From Clostridia bacterium (GTDB lineage Bacteria > Bacillota > Clostridia > Oscillospirales > Acutalibacteraceae), in NCBI GenBank assembly GCA_017622555.1, contig JAGAQV010000014.1, forward strand, positions 1 through 64,000: a stretch of 64,000 bases of DNA, written 5' to 3'. Positions 46,669 to 54,245 of the stretch are shown here, one piece after another. A program made the translations under genes and the position numbers. Within the stretch, counting starts at the first letter, position 1; the number at the start of each line of letters is the position of its first letter. The notes below the pieces were generated by a model. It was not told the origin of the DNA, made no database searches, and was given only the letters and a program-made list of their open reading frames with translations.

Positions 46669-47444
46669 TATTTCATCATTTCCCACATTGAAATTGAAGC
46701 AGCGGTTGCGGCATTGAGCGATTCAGCCTTACCGCACATTGGTATTGTAATAAACTGTGTTGCCGCCGCTTTTATGCTATCGGTCAATCCGTTTGCCTCA
46801 TTTCCGATAAGTAAAATGCTGCCGTCAGTGAAGTCAACCTTGCTAATGGGCATAGCATCACTATCAACAACACAAGCATAAGTCTTAAGACCTGTTGCAA
46901 CAATTTCATTAACAAAATCATTAAGAATTATAACAGGCATACGCAAAAGCGTACCCATTGAAGCACGAAGTGATTTTGGTGAATATGGGTCTACACTGTC
47001 ACTTGATAAAATAATACCGCTGACTCCCAGAGCCTCCGCCGTGCGGGAAATTGCCCCCAAATTTGATGGGTCGTTAAGGTTTTCAAGCGCAATATATCTG
47101 CCGTTTTTTGAAATTTCAGGTGAAAGTGTTGGGGTTTTAACAACTGCAATTACTCCTTGAGGTGAGGTCGTATCACTAATCTTAGTAAAAAGACTATCGG
47201 GAACTTCATAAATTTCGTCCGCATTAGCGTAGAATTTAGAAAGCATTTCAGCATACTTTTCCCCTGCCGTTTTAGAGATAATCAGTTTATCAAACCTTAT
47301 TGAATTTTCACACGCATCATCACAAATGCGAAGCCCCTCAAGCACAAAAAGCCCCTCTTTTTTACGGGCTTTTGCCGAGGTTTGCAAACTGCAAACGAGC
47401 TTGATAAGCGGATTATCTTTGCTGGTAATAACGTTAAAATTCAC
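46668..47444 (-). CDS. TrmH/SpoU-family RNA 2'-O-methyltransferase
   Basis: A 258-residue SPOUT methyltransferase with an N-terminal substrate-binding domain and the knotted C-terminal domain: LENLNDPSNLGAISRTAEALG, LLIGNEANGL and IPMCGKAESLNAATAASI. The exact rRNA or tRNA target cannot be read from sequence. It is the first gene of the long string that ends at leuS; I see no convincing promoter in the 60 bases before it. Confidence 0.92.
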   Translation of the reverse strand: MNFNVITSKDNPLIKLVCSLQTSAKARKKEGLFVLEGLRICDDACENSIRFDKLIISKTAGEKYAEMLSKFYANADEIYEVPDSLFTKISDTTSPQGVIAVVKTPTLSPEISKNGRYIALENLNDPSNLGAISRTAEALGVSGIILSSDSVDPYSPKSLRASMGTLLRMPVIILNDFVNEIVATGLKTYACVVDSDAMPISKVDFTDGSILLIGNEANGLTDSIKAAATQFITIPMCGKAESLNAATAASISMWEMMK

Positions 47445-47469
47445 CCTGTTTTCACCTCTTTAAAAATGA

Positions 47470-47501
47470 AAAAGTCGCCCGAATATATAATACTCGGGCG
47501 A
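47470..47501 (-). terminator. Terminator after rplT
   Basis: An 8-bp stem (TCGCCCGA with its complement) followed on the minus strand by CTTTTTCATTTTT. It lies 7 bases past the rplT stop and ends the infC operon, perhaps with some read-through into trmH. Confidence 0.82.
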
Positions 47502-47507
47502 AAATAA

Positions 47508-47867
47508 TTACTTTTCAATAGCCTTCTTAGCAGCCTTTACTAAGGTTTCGAAGCCCTTAGCATCATTAACTGCGAGGTCAGCCAACATCTTACGGTTGAT
47601 TTCAATACCAGCCTTGTTAAGACCGTTCATAAATGTTGAGTAGTTCATACCGTTCATTTTGCAAGCAGCCGAGATACGTGTAATCCAAAGACGACGGAAA
47701 TCACGTTTCTTAAGACGACGGCCGATGTATGCATACTGACCGGATTTCATAACTGCTTCTTTAGCAGTTTTAAAAAGCTTAGACTTAGCGCCAAAGTAGC
47801 CCTTTGCAAGCTTTAACACTTTATTTCTTCTTTTGCGTGTAGCTAACGCACCTTTAACACGTGCCAT
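47508..47867 (-). CDS. rplT: 50S ribosomal protein L20
   Basis: A 119-residue basic protein starting [20 protein letters not shown]20 is essential for early 50S assembly and in Firmicutes represses its own operon through the infC leader. Length and sequence are normal. It is third in infC-rpmI-rplT. Confidence 0.97.
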   Translation of the reverse strand: MARVKGALATRKRRNKVLKLAKGYFGAKSKLFKTAKEAVMKSGQYAYIGRRLKKRDFRRLWITRISAACKMNGMNYSTFMNGLNKAGIEINRKMLADLAVNDAKGFETLVKAAKKAIEK

Positions 47868-47892
47868 TTCTTATACCTCCGATAAATACTTC

Positions 47893-48090
47893 TTACTTGT
47901 AAGGAATTAACTTCTTAACGGTTGCGGTGTTTGTTACGTCAGCAACTACAACCTTGCGAAGATTTCTCTTACGTTTTGTGGTTTTCTTGTTGAGAATGTG
48001 TGACTTGAAAGCATGTGCACGTTTTACTTGACCGGTTTTGGTAAGCTTAAAGCGTTTCTTTGCGCCACTGTGAGTTTTAATTTTAGGCAT
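47893..48090 (-). CDS. rpmI: 50S ribosomal protein L35
   Basis: A 65-residue basic protein beginning [15 protein letters not shown], with [16 protein letters not shown], both typical of L35. It lies between infC and rplT with short gaps. Confidence 0.97.
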   Translation of the reverse strand: MPKIKTHSGAKKRFKLTKTGQVKRAHAFKSHILNKKTTKRKRNLRKVVVADVTNTATVKKLIPYK

Positions 48091-48120
48091 TTTAATTCCT
48101 CCATTTGATAATTTACTATG

Positions 48121-48639
48121 TTATTTACTAGATTTGGGAGCCAGGAACATAAGCATGTTACGTCCTTCAAGCTTAGCAGGCTTTTCAACATTGGCAACAT
48201 CCTGACAAAATTCAGCAAAACGCTTCATTGTATCAAGGCCTATTTCAGGGTGTCCCATTTCACGACCGCGGAAGCGGATGGAAACCTTAACCTTGTTACC
48301 GCTTTGAATAAACTTAATTGCTTGCTTGCCTTTGGTTTCAAAGTCATGTACGTCGATACTTAAACCTAAGCGAATTTCCTTGGTTTCAATAACCTTTTGG
48401 TTTTTCTTATTTTCCTTTTCACGCTTTGCCTGTTCGAAGCGGTATTTACCATAGTCCATAACCTTACAAACGGGCGGTTGAGCGTTGGGTGAAATGCAAA
48501 CCAAGTCAAGCTCAGCTTTATTTGCTGCTTCAAGTGCTTTTTCAATTGAAACAATACCAAGCTGACTTCCGTCATTCATAATGACGCGAACTTCCTTAAA
48601 TTTAATACCTTCGTTTATAGCAACTTCTTTACTGCTAAT
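48121..48639 (-). CDS. infC: Translation initiation factor IF-3 (ATT start)
   Basis: A 172-residue IF-3 with the N-domain block INEGIKFKEVRVI, the VCKVMDYGKYRFEQAKRE linker region and C-domain EIRLGLSIDVHDFETK. No ATG or GTG fits the family N-terminus. An ATT codon at 48637-48639 has GGAGG 9 bases upstream and gives ISSKEVAINEG. Non-AUG starts on infC are known (AUU in E. coli) and allow IF-3 to control its own translation. The ATG at 48699 is inside a terminator hairpin and is not a credible start. Confidence 0.93.
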   Translation of the reverse strand: MSSKEVAINEGIKFKEVRVIMNDGSQLGIVSIEKALEAANKAELDLVCISPNAQPPVCKVMDYGKYRFEQAKREKENKKNQKVIETKEIRLGLSIDVHDFETKGKQAIKFIQSGNKVKVSIRFRGREMGHPEIGLDTMKRFAEFCQDVANVEKPAKLEGRNMLMFLAPKSSK

Positions 48640-48644
48640 GCTAA

Positions 48645-48780
48645 CGCACCTCCAAATTAGGAATATAACAAAAGCGTGGACGCAATAACGTCCACGCATA
48701 AGAATACCAAAGAGATTGGAACTTATTGACCCTTTTAAACAAAATCTGAGGGTGAGGACGATTTACGCACTACTTTGTTG
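48645..48780 (-). promoter_or_regulatory. infC operon leader with attenuator (probable L20 leader)
   Basis: Between the infC promoter and its start lies a roughly 145-base leader. Its main structure is a GC-rich hairpin (48674-48697, arms GCGTGGACG and CGTCCACGC) followed on the minus strand by TTTTGTTAT, an intrinsic terminator placed before the ribosome site. The position matches the L20 leader of Firmicutes, in which L20 promotes early termination. I did not fold the upstream antiterminator. Confidence 0.68.
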
Positions 48781-48788
48781 TAACAATT

Positions 48789-48816
48789 ATTATACACTAA
48801 TTTACGAATTTGTCAA
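48789..48816 (-). promoter_or_regulatory. Predicted strong promoter of infC-rpmI-rplT
   Basis: Minus strand: perfect TTGACA, 16-bp spacer, perfect TATAAT. The -35 overlaps the last codons of metK, so the ribosomal operon has its own start despite the close spacing. Confidence 0.8.
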
Positions 48817-49989
48817 GTACTTTTTTAATTCTTCGGCTTTTTCGGTGTTTTCCCAAGGAAAATCAATGTCAGTTCTGCCCATATGACCATAAGCAGCAGT
48901 CTGACGGTAGATAGGACGGCGAAGATCTAATGCGTCAATAATTGCCGAGGGGCGAAGGTCAAACGTCTTGTTTACTGCTTCAACAATTTTTTCGTCACTA
49001 ATTTTACCTGTACCGAAGGTATCAACCATAACAGATACAGGGCGTGCGACACCAATTGCATAAGCCAACTGAATTTCACATTTGTCAGCCAGACCTGCCG
49101 CAACAATGTTTTTAGCAACCCACCGTGAAGCATAAGCGGCGCTGCGGTCAACCTTTGTGGGATCCTTACCAGAAAAAGCACCACCGCCGTGACGAGCGTA
49201 ACCACCATAGGTATCTACAATAATTTTACGGCCTGTAAGACCTGTATCACCCTGTGGGCCGCCCACAACAAAACGACCTGTGGGGTTAATAAAGAATTTA
49301 GTGTCATTATCTAAAAGGCTTGCGGGCACTATGGGCTTAATAACCTTTTCCAGAATATCGGCACGCAGGGTTTCAAGTGAAACGTCATCGGTATGCTGAC
49401 TTGAAACAACAACAGTATCAACACGGGTGGGCACACCGTCGTTATATTCAACAGTAACCTGAGTTTTTCCGTCAGGGTTTAAATAATCTAATTCCCCACT
49501 CTTGCGAACGTCTGTAAGGCGCTTTGCCATTTTGTGCGCAAGTGAAATTGCAAGAGGCATTAATTCTTCAGTTTCGTTACAAGCATAACCGAACATCATA
49601 CCTTGGTCGCCTGCACCGTTTAAGTTGTAAGCATCTTCCTCGCCGTCTTTAAGTTCATATGACTTATCAACACCCATTGCAATATCAGGTGACTGCTTGT
49701 CAAGCGATACCATAACAGCGCAGGTATTACCATTAAAGCCCGCCTTTTCGCTGTTATAACCAATATCACAAACAACCTCACGAACAATAGCGGGAATATC
49801 AACCTGTGCAGTGGTGGTAATTTCACCCATTACGTTTACAACGCCCGTAGTACAAAAGGTTTCACAAGCAACACGAGCATAAGGGTCTTGACTAAAGATA
49901 GCATCTAAAACCGCATCTGATATCTGATCGGACACTTTGTCGGGATGACCTTCAGTAACCGATTCAGAAGTGAAAAGCATTTTTGCCAT
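48802..49989 (-). CDS. metK: S-adenosylmethionine synthetase
   Basis: A 395-residue enzyme making SAM from methionine and ATP. Motifs seen: [49 protein letters not shown] in two blocks. The ATG at 49989 with AAGGAA upstream was chosen; an earlier codon at 50007 gives an unusual extension. It is controlled by an S-box riboswitch and follows a 350-base leader. Confidence 0.97.
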   Translation of the reverse strand: MAKMLFTSESVTEGHPDKVSDQISDAVLDAIFSQDPYARVACETFCTTGVVNVMGEITTTAQVDIPAIVREVVCDIGYNSEKAGFNGNTCAVMVSLDKQSPDIAMGVDKSYELKDGEEDAYNLNGAGDQGMMFGYACNETEELMPLAISLAHKMAKRLTDVRKSGELDYLNPDGKTQVTVEYNDGVPTRVDTVVVSSQHTDDVSLETLRADILEKVIKPIVPASLLDNDTKFFINPTGRFVVGGPQGDTGLTGRKIIVDTYGGYARHGGGAFSGKDPTKVDRSAAYASRWVAKNIVAAGLADKCEIQLAYAIGVARPVSVMVDTFGTGKISDEKIVEAVNKTFDLRPSAIIDALDLRRPIYRQTAAYGHMGRTDIDFPWENTEKAEELKKYLTNS

Positions 49990-50016
49990 TTTAAAATTCC
50001 TTTCCATTTTTAACTA

Positions 50017-50048
50017 CAAAAAAATAACCGCCAACTTTCGAGGCGGTT
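50017..50048 (-). terminator. metK-proximal terminator-like hairpin
   Basis: Arms AACCGCC and GGCGGTT with a 9-base loop, followed on the minus strand by TATTTTTTTG. It lies only about 30 bases before metK and after the first S-box terminator, so the leader holds two terminators in series. GAGG in the nearby AGATGAGGTT (50059-50068) could pair with CCTC at its 5' side. Confidence 0.7.
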
Positions 50049-50090
50049 TTTATAAAACAACCTCATCTGTGGCACATTCGTGCCACAACT

Positions 50091-50179
50091 AAGTTTGCCC
50101 TCGCGGGCAGGTGAAGTTTTCTTCGAAAATGAAATTCACTTCGTGAGTGAAGTTTCGCCTGCGGCGAAGTGGCAAACTT
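50091..50179. repeat. Composite palindromic (REP/MITE-like) element
   Basis: An 89-base unit bounded by perfect 9-bp terminal inverted repeats AAGTTTGCC (50091-50099) and GGCAAACTT (50171-50179). Inside are several short hairpins in a row: GCCCTCGCGGGC, TTTTCTTCGAAAA, TTCACTTCGTGAGTGAA and CGCCTGCGGCG. It has no coding capacity. The form suits a dispersed palindromic repeat, but I found no second copy in this window. Confidence 0.62.
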
Positions 50180-50182
50180 CAC

Positions 50183-50220
50183 AAAAAAAGACGGAGAAAC
50201 TTTTTTATAGCATCTCCGTC
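50183..50220 (-). terminator. Terminator of the metK S-box
   Basis: Arms GACGGAGA and TCTCCGTC, followed by TTTTTTT on the minus strand, about 20 bases after the aptamer. Just upstream, GATGAGG of the aptamer can pair with CCTTATC, giving a competing structure as expected for an S-box switch. Confidence 0.82.
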
Positions 50221-50240
50221 AGATAAGGCGTTAATTTTTA

Positions 50241-50336
50241 ACCTCATCTTTCGGATAAACCGACGGATTTAGCACCTTGTAAAAACAGGTTGCCGGGCTT
50301 CTTCGGGCCGTACCCCTCCACCACTCTTGATAAGGA
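50241..50336 (-). promoter_or_regulatory. SAM-I (S-box) riboswitch of metK
   Basis: Minus strand reads CTTATCAAGAGTGGTGGAGG, then GGCCC...GCCCGGCAACC, GGTGCTAAATCC and GAAAGATGAGG, all S-box consensus segments in order. P1 forms from CTTATC and GATGAG. High SAM should favour termination before metK. Confidence 0.95.
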
Positions 50337-50358
50337 CGATATTTAATTTGCGATAATT

Positions 50359-50386
50359 ATTGTAACATATAATCGAAATTTGTCAA
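50359..50386 (-). promoter_or_regulatory. Predicted promoter of metK
   Basis: Minus strand: TTGACA, 16-bp spacer, TACAAT. It starts 2 bases past the ribU stop and about 25 bases before the S-box aptamer. Confidence 0.75.
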
Positions 50387-50387
50387 G

Positions 50388-50972
50388 TTATTTTTTTAGT
50401 ATTGGTGATAACTTTTTATAAACCAAAAAGCAAATTGCGGCATCAATAATTCCCTTTGCAAAATTAAAGGGCAAATTGAAAATAATAAGTGCCTCAAAAA
50501 GACCGTCGACTGACGGTAAAATTGCCTGATACATGCCAATAATTGCCGGCATAGGCAAATGATATAACACTGAAAATGCGGGGTAAACAATAAAATAATT
50601 TGAAAAAATACTTATAATCGCCATAGCTAATGCACCCGCAAGCGAGCCTAAAAGCGCATATTTACGACTTTTGTTGTACTTATAAATTAATCCCGCTACT
50701 GCAACGAAAATTGCGCCAAGAATAAAATTGGAAACCTCGCCAACACCTGCGCTTGTTGTAACAAAAAGATGCAAAACATTCTTTAAAAAGCAAACCAAAA
50801 CACCGTAAAGCGGACCGTAAACAAAGCTAACGACAAGAGCCGGCAGTTCAGAAAAATCAAACTTTACAAATGACGGAATTATTGGAAGCGGAAATTCGAG
50901 TAACATTAAAACAAAGCCAAGTGCTCCGAACAAAGCACAAAATGCAAGCTTTTTAATTTCTTCCTTATGCAT
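50388..50972 (-). CDS. ribU: Riboflavin ECF transporter substrate-binding protein RibU
   Basis: A 194-residue membrane protein with about six hydrophobic helices. The N-terminal KLAFCALFGALGFVLMLLEFPLPI and FKFDFSELPALVV-like region resemble RibU, the S-component that binds riboflavin and uses a shared EcfAA'T module (not in this window). The FMN riboswitch in front makes riboflavin or FMN the likely substrate. Confidence 0.92.
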   Translation of the reverse strand: MHKEEIKKLAFCALFGALGFVLMLLEFPLPIIPSFVKFDFSELPALVVSFVYGPLYGVLVCFLKNVLHLFVTTSAGVGEVSNFILGAIFVAVAGLIYKYNKSRKYALLGSLAGALAMAIISIFSNYFIVYPAFSVLYHLPMPAIIGMYQAILPSVDGLFEALIIFNLPFNFAKGIIDAAICFLVYKKLSPILKK

Positions 50973-50992
50973 TGTATCACCCCTAAAATAAT

Positions 50993-51018
50993 AACGCCCT
51001 TATTATACCAAGGGCGTT
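50993..51018 (-). terminator. Terminator of the FMN riboswitch
   Basis: Arms AACGCCCT and AGGGCGTT followed on the minus strand by ATTATTTTAG. It lies between the aptamer and the ribU ribosome site, giving transcriptional control. Confidence 0.78.
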
Positions 51019-51042
51019 AAAAGTTTAGTATAACTTTTTCTT

Positions 51043-51146
51043 CTTTCATCCAGACTATACTGTCGGCTTTGGAATTTCACCAAATCAGCCTTATAAAAGG
51101 CTCGCGGGCTGTACCGCCGGTGAGGAATTGCACCTCGCCCTGAAGA
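51043..51146 (-). promoter_or_regulatory. FMN riboswitch (RFN element) of ribU
   Basis: The minus strand contains CTTCAGGGCGAGGTGCAATTC, CCGGCGGTA, AGCCCGCGAGCC, GATTTGGTGAAATTCC and AGCCGACAGTATAGTCTGGATG, the full RFN consensus in order. It should shut off ribU when FMN is plentiful. Confidence 0.96.
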
Positions 51147-51156
51147 TTATATTTAC

Positions 51157-51185
51157 ATTATATGACAATATACGACGTTTGTCAA
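51157..51185 (-). promoter_or_regulatory. Predicted promoter of ribU
   Basis: Minus strand: TTGACA, 17-bp spacer, TATAAT, both hexamers perfect, 11 bases before the aptamer. The -35 touches the end of the upstream methyltransferase gene. Confidence 0.82.
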
Positions 51186-52304
51186 TTATTTAAAGTACAT
51201 AAATAGCTGACATTTAATCATACCGTTATAAAGCTTGCGACGTTTGTCAGCTTCCTTGCCGTAATGCTTTTCAAATTCATCGTGCGGACTAATAATATAA
51301 TACTTTCTTCCCTCGCCCTGCTCGAATTGTTTACCCATTATCTTGTAAAGCTCTTCGGCGGCCTTGACATCCAAAAGGCGTTCACCATAAGGCGGGTTAG
51401 TAATAGTAAGGCAACGCTTTTCAGGTGCTTTAAAATCTTTAACGTCACCAATTGCTGCTTTAACGTATTTTTCAACACCTGCTTTTTTGGCATTTGCTAG
51501 AGTAAGTTCTACACAAGCGGGGTCAATATCAAAGCCCTGTGCCCTGAATTCAACGTTTTTAAGTATTAAATCTTGTGCACGGGTACGTTCTTCACGCCAT
51601 ATTTTCTCATCCAAAAATCCGAAACGTTCAGCTGCAAAGAAACGGCGTAGTCCCGGCGCTGTCTTTGTAGCCATAAGTGCTGACTCAATTAAAATTGTAC
51701 CACTGCCACAGAATGGGTCAAAAAGCTGTGTATCGGGGAAAATTCGTGCTAAATCACACATAGAGGCCGCAAGTGTTTCCTTTAAAGGCGCGTCGTTTGA
51801 GTTACGGCGATATCCCCTTTTGTGAAGTCCCTCACCGCTGGTATCAATCATCATAGTAACAACATTTTTATGAATAGAAAAACGAATTTTATATTCGCTT
51901 CCCGTTTCAGCAAAAACGTTAATATGATAACGCATTTTAAGACGTTCAACAATTGCCTTTTTTATAATTGACTGACAGTCGGGAATGCTGAAAAGCTGTG
52001 AATTTATACTCCAACCGTTTACGGGAAAAGCATCGTCACGACCAATATAATCTTCCCAAGGAAGTGCTTTAACACCTTCAAAAAGCTCGGTAAAGGTGGT
52101 TGCTTCAAATTCGCCAACATTAATTAAAATTCTTTCGCTAAAGCGCGAGCATATATTAGCACGTGCCAGCATATTTGCTTCACCGCTTAAAAGCACACGA
52201 CCGTTTTCAGCTTTTACATCGGTAAAGCCCATGCGGCGAAATTCATCAGCGGCTATGCTTTCTACACCGAATAAGCACGGTGCAACTAAATTGATTTTAT
52301 TCAT
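51186..52304 (-). CDS. THUMP-domain rRNA methyltransferase (RlmL/YpsC-like)
   Basis: A 372-residue protein with an N-terminal THUMP domain and C-terminal Rossmann methyltransferase. Motifs: FDPFCGSGTILIE (SAM binding) near residue 195 and catalytic NPPYGERL near 300. It matches the YpsC/RlmL N-terminal family that makes m2G in 23S rRNA. It follows the S1-domain gene and ends just before the ribU promoter. Confidence 0.92.
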   Translation of the reverse strand: MNKINLVAPCLFGVESIAADEFRRMGFTDVKAENGRVLLSGEANMLARANICSRFSERILINVGEFEATTFTELFEGVKALPWEDYIGRDDAFPVNGWSINSQLFSIPDCQSIIKKAIVERLKMRYHINVFAETGSEYKIRFSIHKNVVTMMIDTSGEGLHKRGYRRNSNDAPLKETLAASMCDLARIFPDTQLFDPFCGSGTILIESALMATKTAPGLRRFFAAERFGFLDEKIWREERTRAQDLILKNVEFRAQGFDIDPACVELTLANAKKAGVEKYVKAAIGDVKDFKAPEKRCLTITNPPYGERLLDVKAAEELYKIMGKQFEQGEGRKYYIISPHDEFEKHYGKEADKRRKLYNGMIKCQLFMYFK

Positions 52305-52322
52305 TATTTAACCTCAAAAAAA

Positions 52323-52344
52323 GGCGAAACGTTTCAGTTTCGCC
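52323..52344 (-). terminator. Terminator after the S1-domain gene
   Basis: Arms GGCGAAAC and GTTTCGCC with a 6-base loop, followed on the minus strand by TTTTTTTT. It lies 8 bases past the S1-domain gene stop and shortly before the THUMP methyltransferase start, so it ends the hup-yabR transcript at least in part. Confidence 0.85.
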
Positions 52345-52352
52345 AATAAATT

Positions 52353-52811
52353 TTATCTTGTTCTTCTTTTGGTACGACCTGTTTCAGGGTTTTTACGCTT
52401 AAGGTCAGAAAATTTTTCGTCACTTGTTTGCTTGAAACGATTCATCATTTCTTCAAAGCTTGCTGGCTCCTGCTTTTTGGGAGTCCAAGTATATGAATTA
52501 TAAGCCGGTGTTACAGGCTCTCTCTGAGGGCGTGCTTCACGTGGTTTTCTTGGTGCTTCTTGAGTATTTTCAGACTCAAGCGCACGTTTAATTGAAAGGC
52601 TGATTTTGCCTTCTTCGGTGATGTTCATAACCTTCATTTTAACAACATCGCCAACCTTAAAAAGCTCGTTAATGTCGTTAACATAAGTGCGGGAAACTTC
52701 GGAAATATGTACCATACCTGATTTTCCCTTGCCCAAATCTGCAAATATACCGAAGTTTGTAATGCCGGTTATTTTGCCTTCCACAATTTCTCCCACTGTG
52801 AGCTGCTGCAT
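52353..52811 (-). CDS. yabR: S1 RNA-binding domain protein (YabR-like)
   Basis: A 152-residue protein with one S1 domain (residues 1-75: VGEIVEGKITGITNFGIFADL, GMVHISEVS) and a disordered, Arg/Pro/Lys-rich tail. Position after divIC matches yabR in Bacillus. The family is thought to bind RNA; the exact role is unclear. Confidence 0.88.
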   Translation of the reverse strand: MQQLTVGEIVEGKITGITNFGIFADLGKGKSGMVHISEVSRTYVNDINELFKVGDVVKMKVMNITEEGKISLSIKRALESENTQEAPRKPREARPQREPVTPAYNSYTWTPKKQEPASFEEMMNRFKQTSDEKFSDLKRKNPETGRTKRRTR

Positions 52812-52838
52812 TTTAGCTGATAATCCCCCTAATTTTCA

Positions 52839-53129
52839 CTAGTTACCCGAAATGTCAACAAATATCTGTCCGTCAGAATAGATATAGCCAAGTCTTTCAC
52901 GGGCGGCTTTTTCAATGATTTGTGTGTTTGATTCGTCTTGAAGCATCGCTTTAAGCTCGGCAATATCATTCTCGGTTTGAGCGTATTCTTCCTTTAATGC
53001 CTTAAGCTCGGCCTGACTTTCATTAAGAGTTGACCAAAGGTTTAAAAGGCTGCCAAAAACATAAACACACACCAAAAGACAAAGAACCTTTAAAATAATA
53101 CTGCGGTCCCTGCGTGGCTTGCGCTTCAT
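52839..53129 (-). CDS. divIC: Septum formation initiator DivIC/FtsB-like
   Basis: A 96-residue bitopic protein: basic N-terminus (MKRKPRRDR), one transmembrane helix, then a coiled coil and a C-terminal globular end (KAARERLGYIYSDGQI). It is a divisome scaffold partner of FtsL and DivIB. The ATG at 53129 has GGGGGTG upstream. It lies between yabQ and yabR, the normal order. Confidence 0.9.
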   Translation of the reverse strand: MKRKPRRDRSIILKVLCLLVCVYVFGSLLNLWSTLNESQAELKALKEEYAQTENDIAELKAMLQDESNTQIIEKAARERLGYIYSDGQIFVDISGN

Positions 53130-53173
53130 TTTTAGCACCCCCAACAACTTAATTATATATAATATACAACACC

Positions 53174-53632
53174 TTACCCGTCTTTTTCAAGTGGTTTTTT
53201 AATATTTTTTAGTTTTGCCAAGTTTTGAAATAACTTTTTAATCCATTTTGTTAAAAAAGCACCAATAAAATCAAAGAATTGATTAATCTTTATTATGATA
53301 ATTTCGCTTACTTGTTGTAATAGTAAAAAAATTTTACACAAAAGCCAAACAAATAAGCGTGATAACGTGAAAAAGCAAAGCAAAAAGCCAAATAATAAAC
53401 CAATTAATATATAAGCTCTAATTTCACCGTTTGACAAGGCCATAAACAATACAAATGTTGCAATACCAATAACTGCAAAATAAATTAAATCCTGAAAAAA
53501 TACTGTTAAATCATCTACTGCTTTGCTTTTGCGATATGCTCGTAAAATATCGTAAATTAAACAATAAACGCCCCCCATGGCAATAGAAACTAAAAAGGAA
53601 AACAGCTGAAATGAATTATCAATTTCCCACAT
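53174..53632 (-). CDS. yabQ: Spore cortex biosynthesis protein YabQ
   Basis: A 152-residue membrane protein with about four hydrophobic helices and a basic amphipathic C-terminus. The N-terminal FLVSIAMGGVYCLIYDILRAYRK matches YabQ, which is needed for spore cortex assembly. It follows yabP by 2 bases. Its presence supports an endospore-forming ancestry. Confidence 0.9.
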   Translation of the reverse strand: MWEIDNSFQLFSFLVSIAMGGVYCLIYDILRAYRKSKAVDDLTVFFQDLIYFAVIGIATFVLFMALSNGEIRAYILIGLLFGFLLCFFTLSRLFVWLLCKIFLLLQQVSEIIIIKINQFFDFIGAFLTKWIKKLFQNLAKLKNIKKPLEKDG

Positions 53633-53634
53633 AA

Positions 53635-53904
53635 TTACTTAAACAGACGCCCAAAGAACGAACTACCACTTTGGTTTTGTGTATATGCAAGTGCAAAAAG
53701 CTTACCCTCAAGTGAAAAGTCACCTGTTTTAGTGTCAAAATTTATTATATGAAGTTTTTCACCCTTTAGGGTTAAGGTGCCGAGGACAGTATCTAAAATA
53801 ACCGTTTCATCATCAAACGACACACATTCCTTAACACCTGTAATATTTAACCGCTTTCGGTTTTCAATAATTACGTTACTGTTTTGCCTAATAATTTCTT
53901 CCAT
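53635..53904 (-). CDS. yabP: Sporulation protein YabP
   Basis: An 89-residue soluble protein of the YabP/YqfC family: NRKRLNITGVKECVSFDDETVIL, then LGTLTLKGEKLHI. YabP works with YabQ in spore coat and cortex formation. The ATG at 53904 with AAGGGG upstream was chosen over a GTG three codons earlier. Confidence 0.92.
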   Translation of the reverse strand: MEEIIRQNSNVIIENRKRLNITGVKECVSFDDETVILDTVLGTLTLKGEKLHIINFDTKTGDFSLEGKLFALAYTQNQSGSSFFGRLFK

Positions 53905-53944
53905 AAAAAACACCCCTTAAAAATATATTTAAGGGGCATTTTAA

Positions 53945-54187
53945 TTATTCAATTATTTTATACATCAGCGCCGCATCTTCCTTATGAATAGTTTCATTAA
54001 GGCTTAAAACCTCAACCTTAACAACACGGGTTCCAAAGGATATTTCTACCACATCCCCCACCTTTACATCATAAGAAGCACGAGCGACCTTACCGTTAAC
54101 GTTCACACGACCCGCATCACAAGCCTCGTTAGCAATAGTGCGGCGTTTAATTATTCTTGAAACCTTTAAATATTTATCTAATCTCAA
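53945..54187 (-). CDS. rqcP: S4-domain RNA-binding protein RqcP (YabO)
   Basis: An 80-residue S4-domain protein starting MRLDKYLKVSRIIKRRTIANEA in the usual form. RqcP binds stalled 50S-peptidyl-tRNA complexes and helps RqcH add alanine tails. Position between hup and yabP matches Bacillus yabO. Confidence 0.93.
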   Translation of the reverse strand: MRLDKYLKVSRIIKRRTIANEACDAGRVNVNGKVARASYDVKVGDVVEISFGTRVVKVEVLSLNETIHKEDAALMYKIIE

Positions 54188-54211
54188 AATTAAAACCTCT
54201 ACACAAAAAAT

Positions 54212-54236
54212 TAAGCCGTCTTTTAAAGACGGCTTA
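54212..54236 (-). terminator. Terminator after hup
   Basis: A 12-bp perfect stem (TAAGCCGTCTTT with its complement) followed on the minus strand by ATTTTTTG. It lies 9 bases past the hup stop, so rqcP-yabP-yabQ are expressed by read-through or from a promoter I could not identify. Confidence 0.85.
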
Positions 54237-54245
54237 AAAGGTTAA

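Larger units (their letters stand above)
50059..50249. repeat. 10-base direct repeats bracketing a leader insert
   Basis: AACCTCATCT occurs at 50059-50068 and again at 50240-50249. The distal copy is the end of the S-box aptamer. The 171 bases between contain a GTGGCAC hairpin, the composite palindromic element and the first terminator. The arrangement looks like an insertion or partial duplication within the leader; this is inference from one sequence. Confidence 0.5.

Noticed and set aside
48640..48699. ATG-started 20-residue extension of IF-3
   Set aside because: It lies in the terminator stem, before GGAGG, and is not found in IF-3 proteins.
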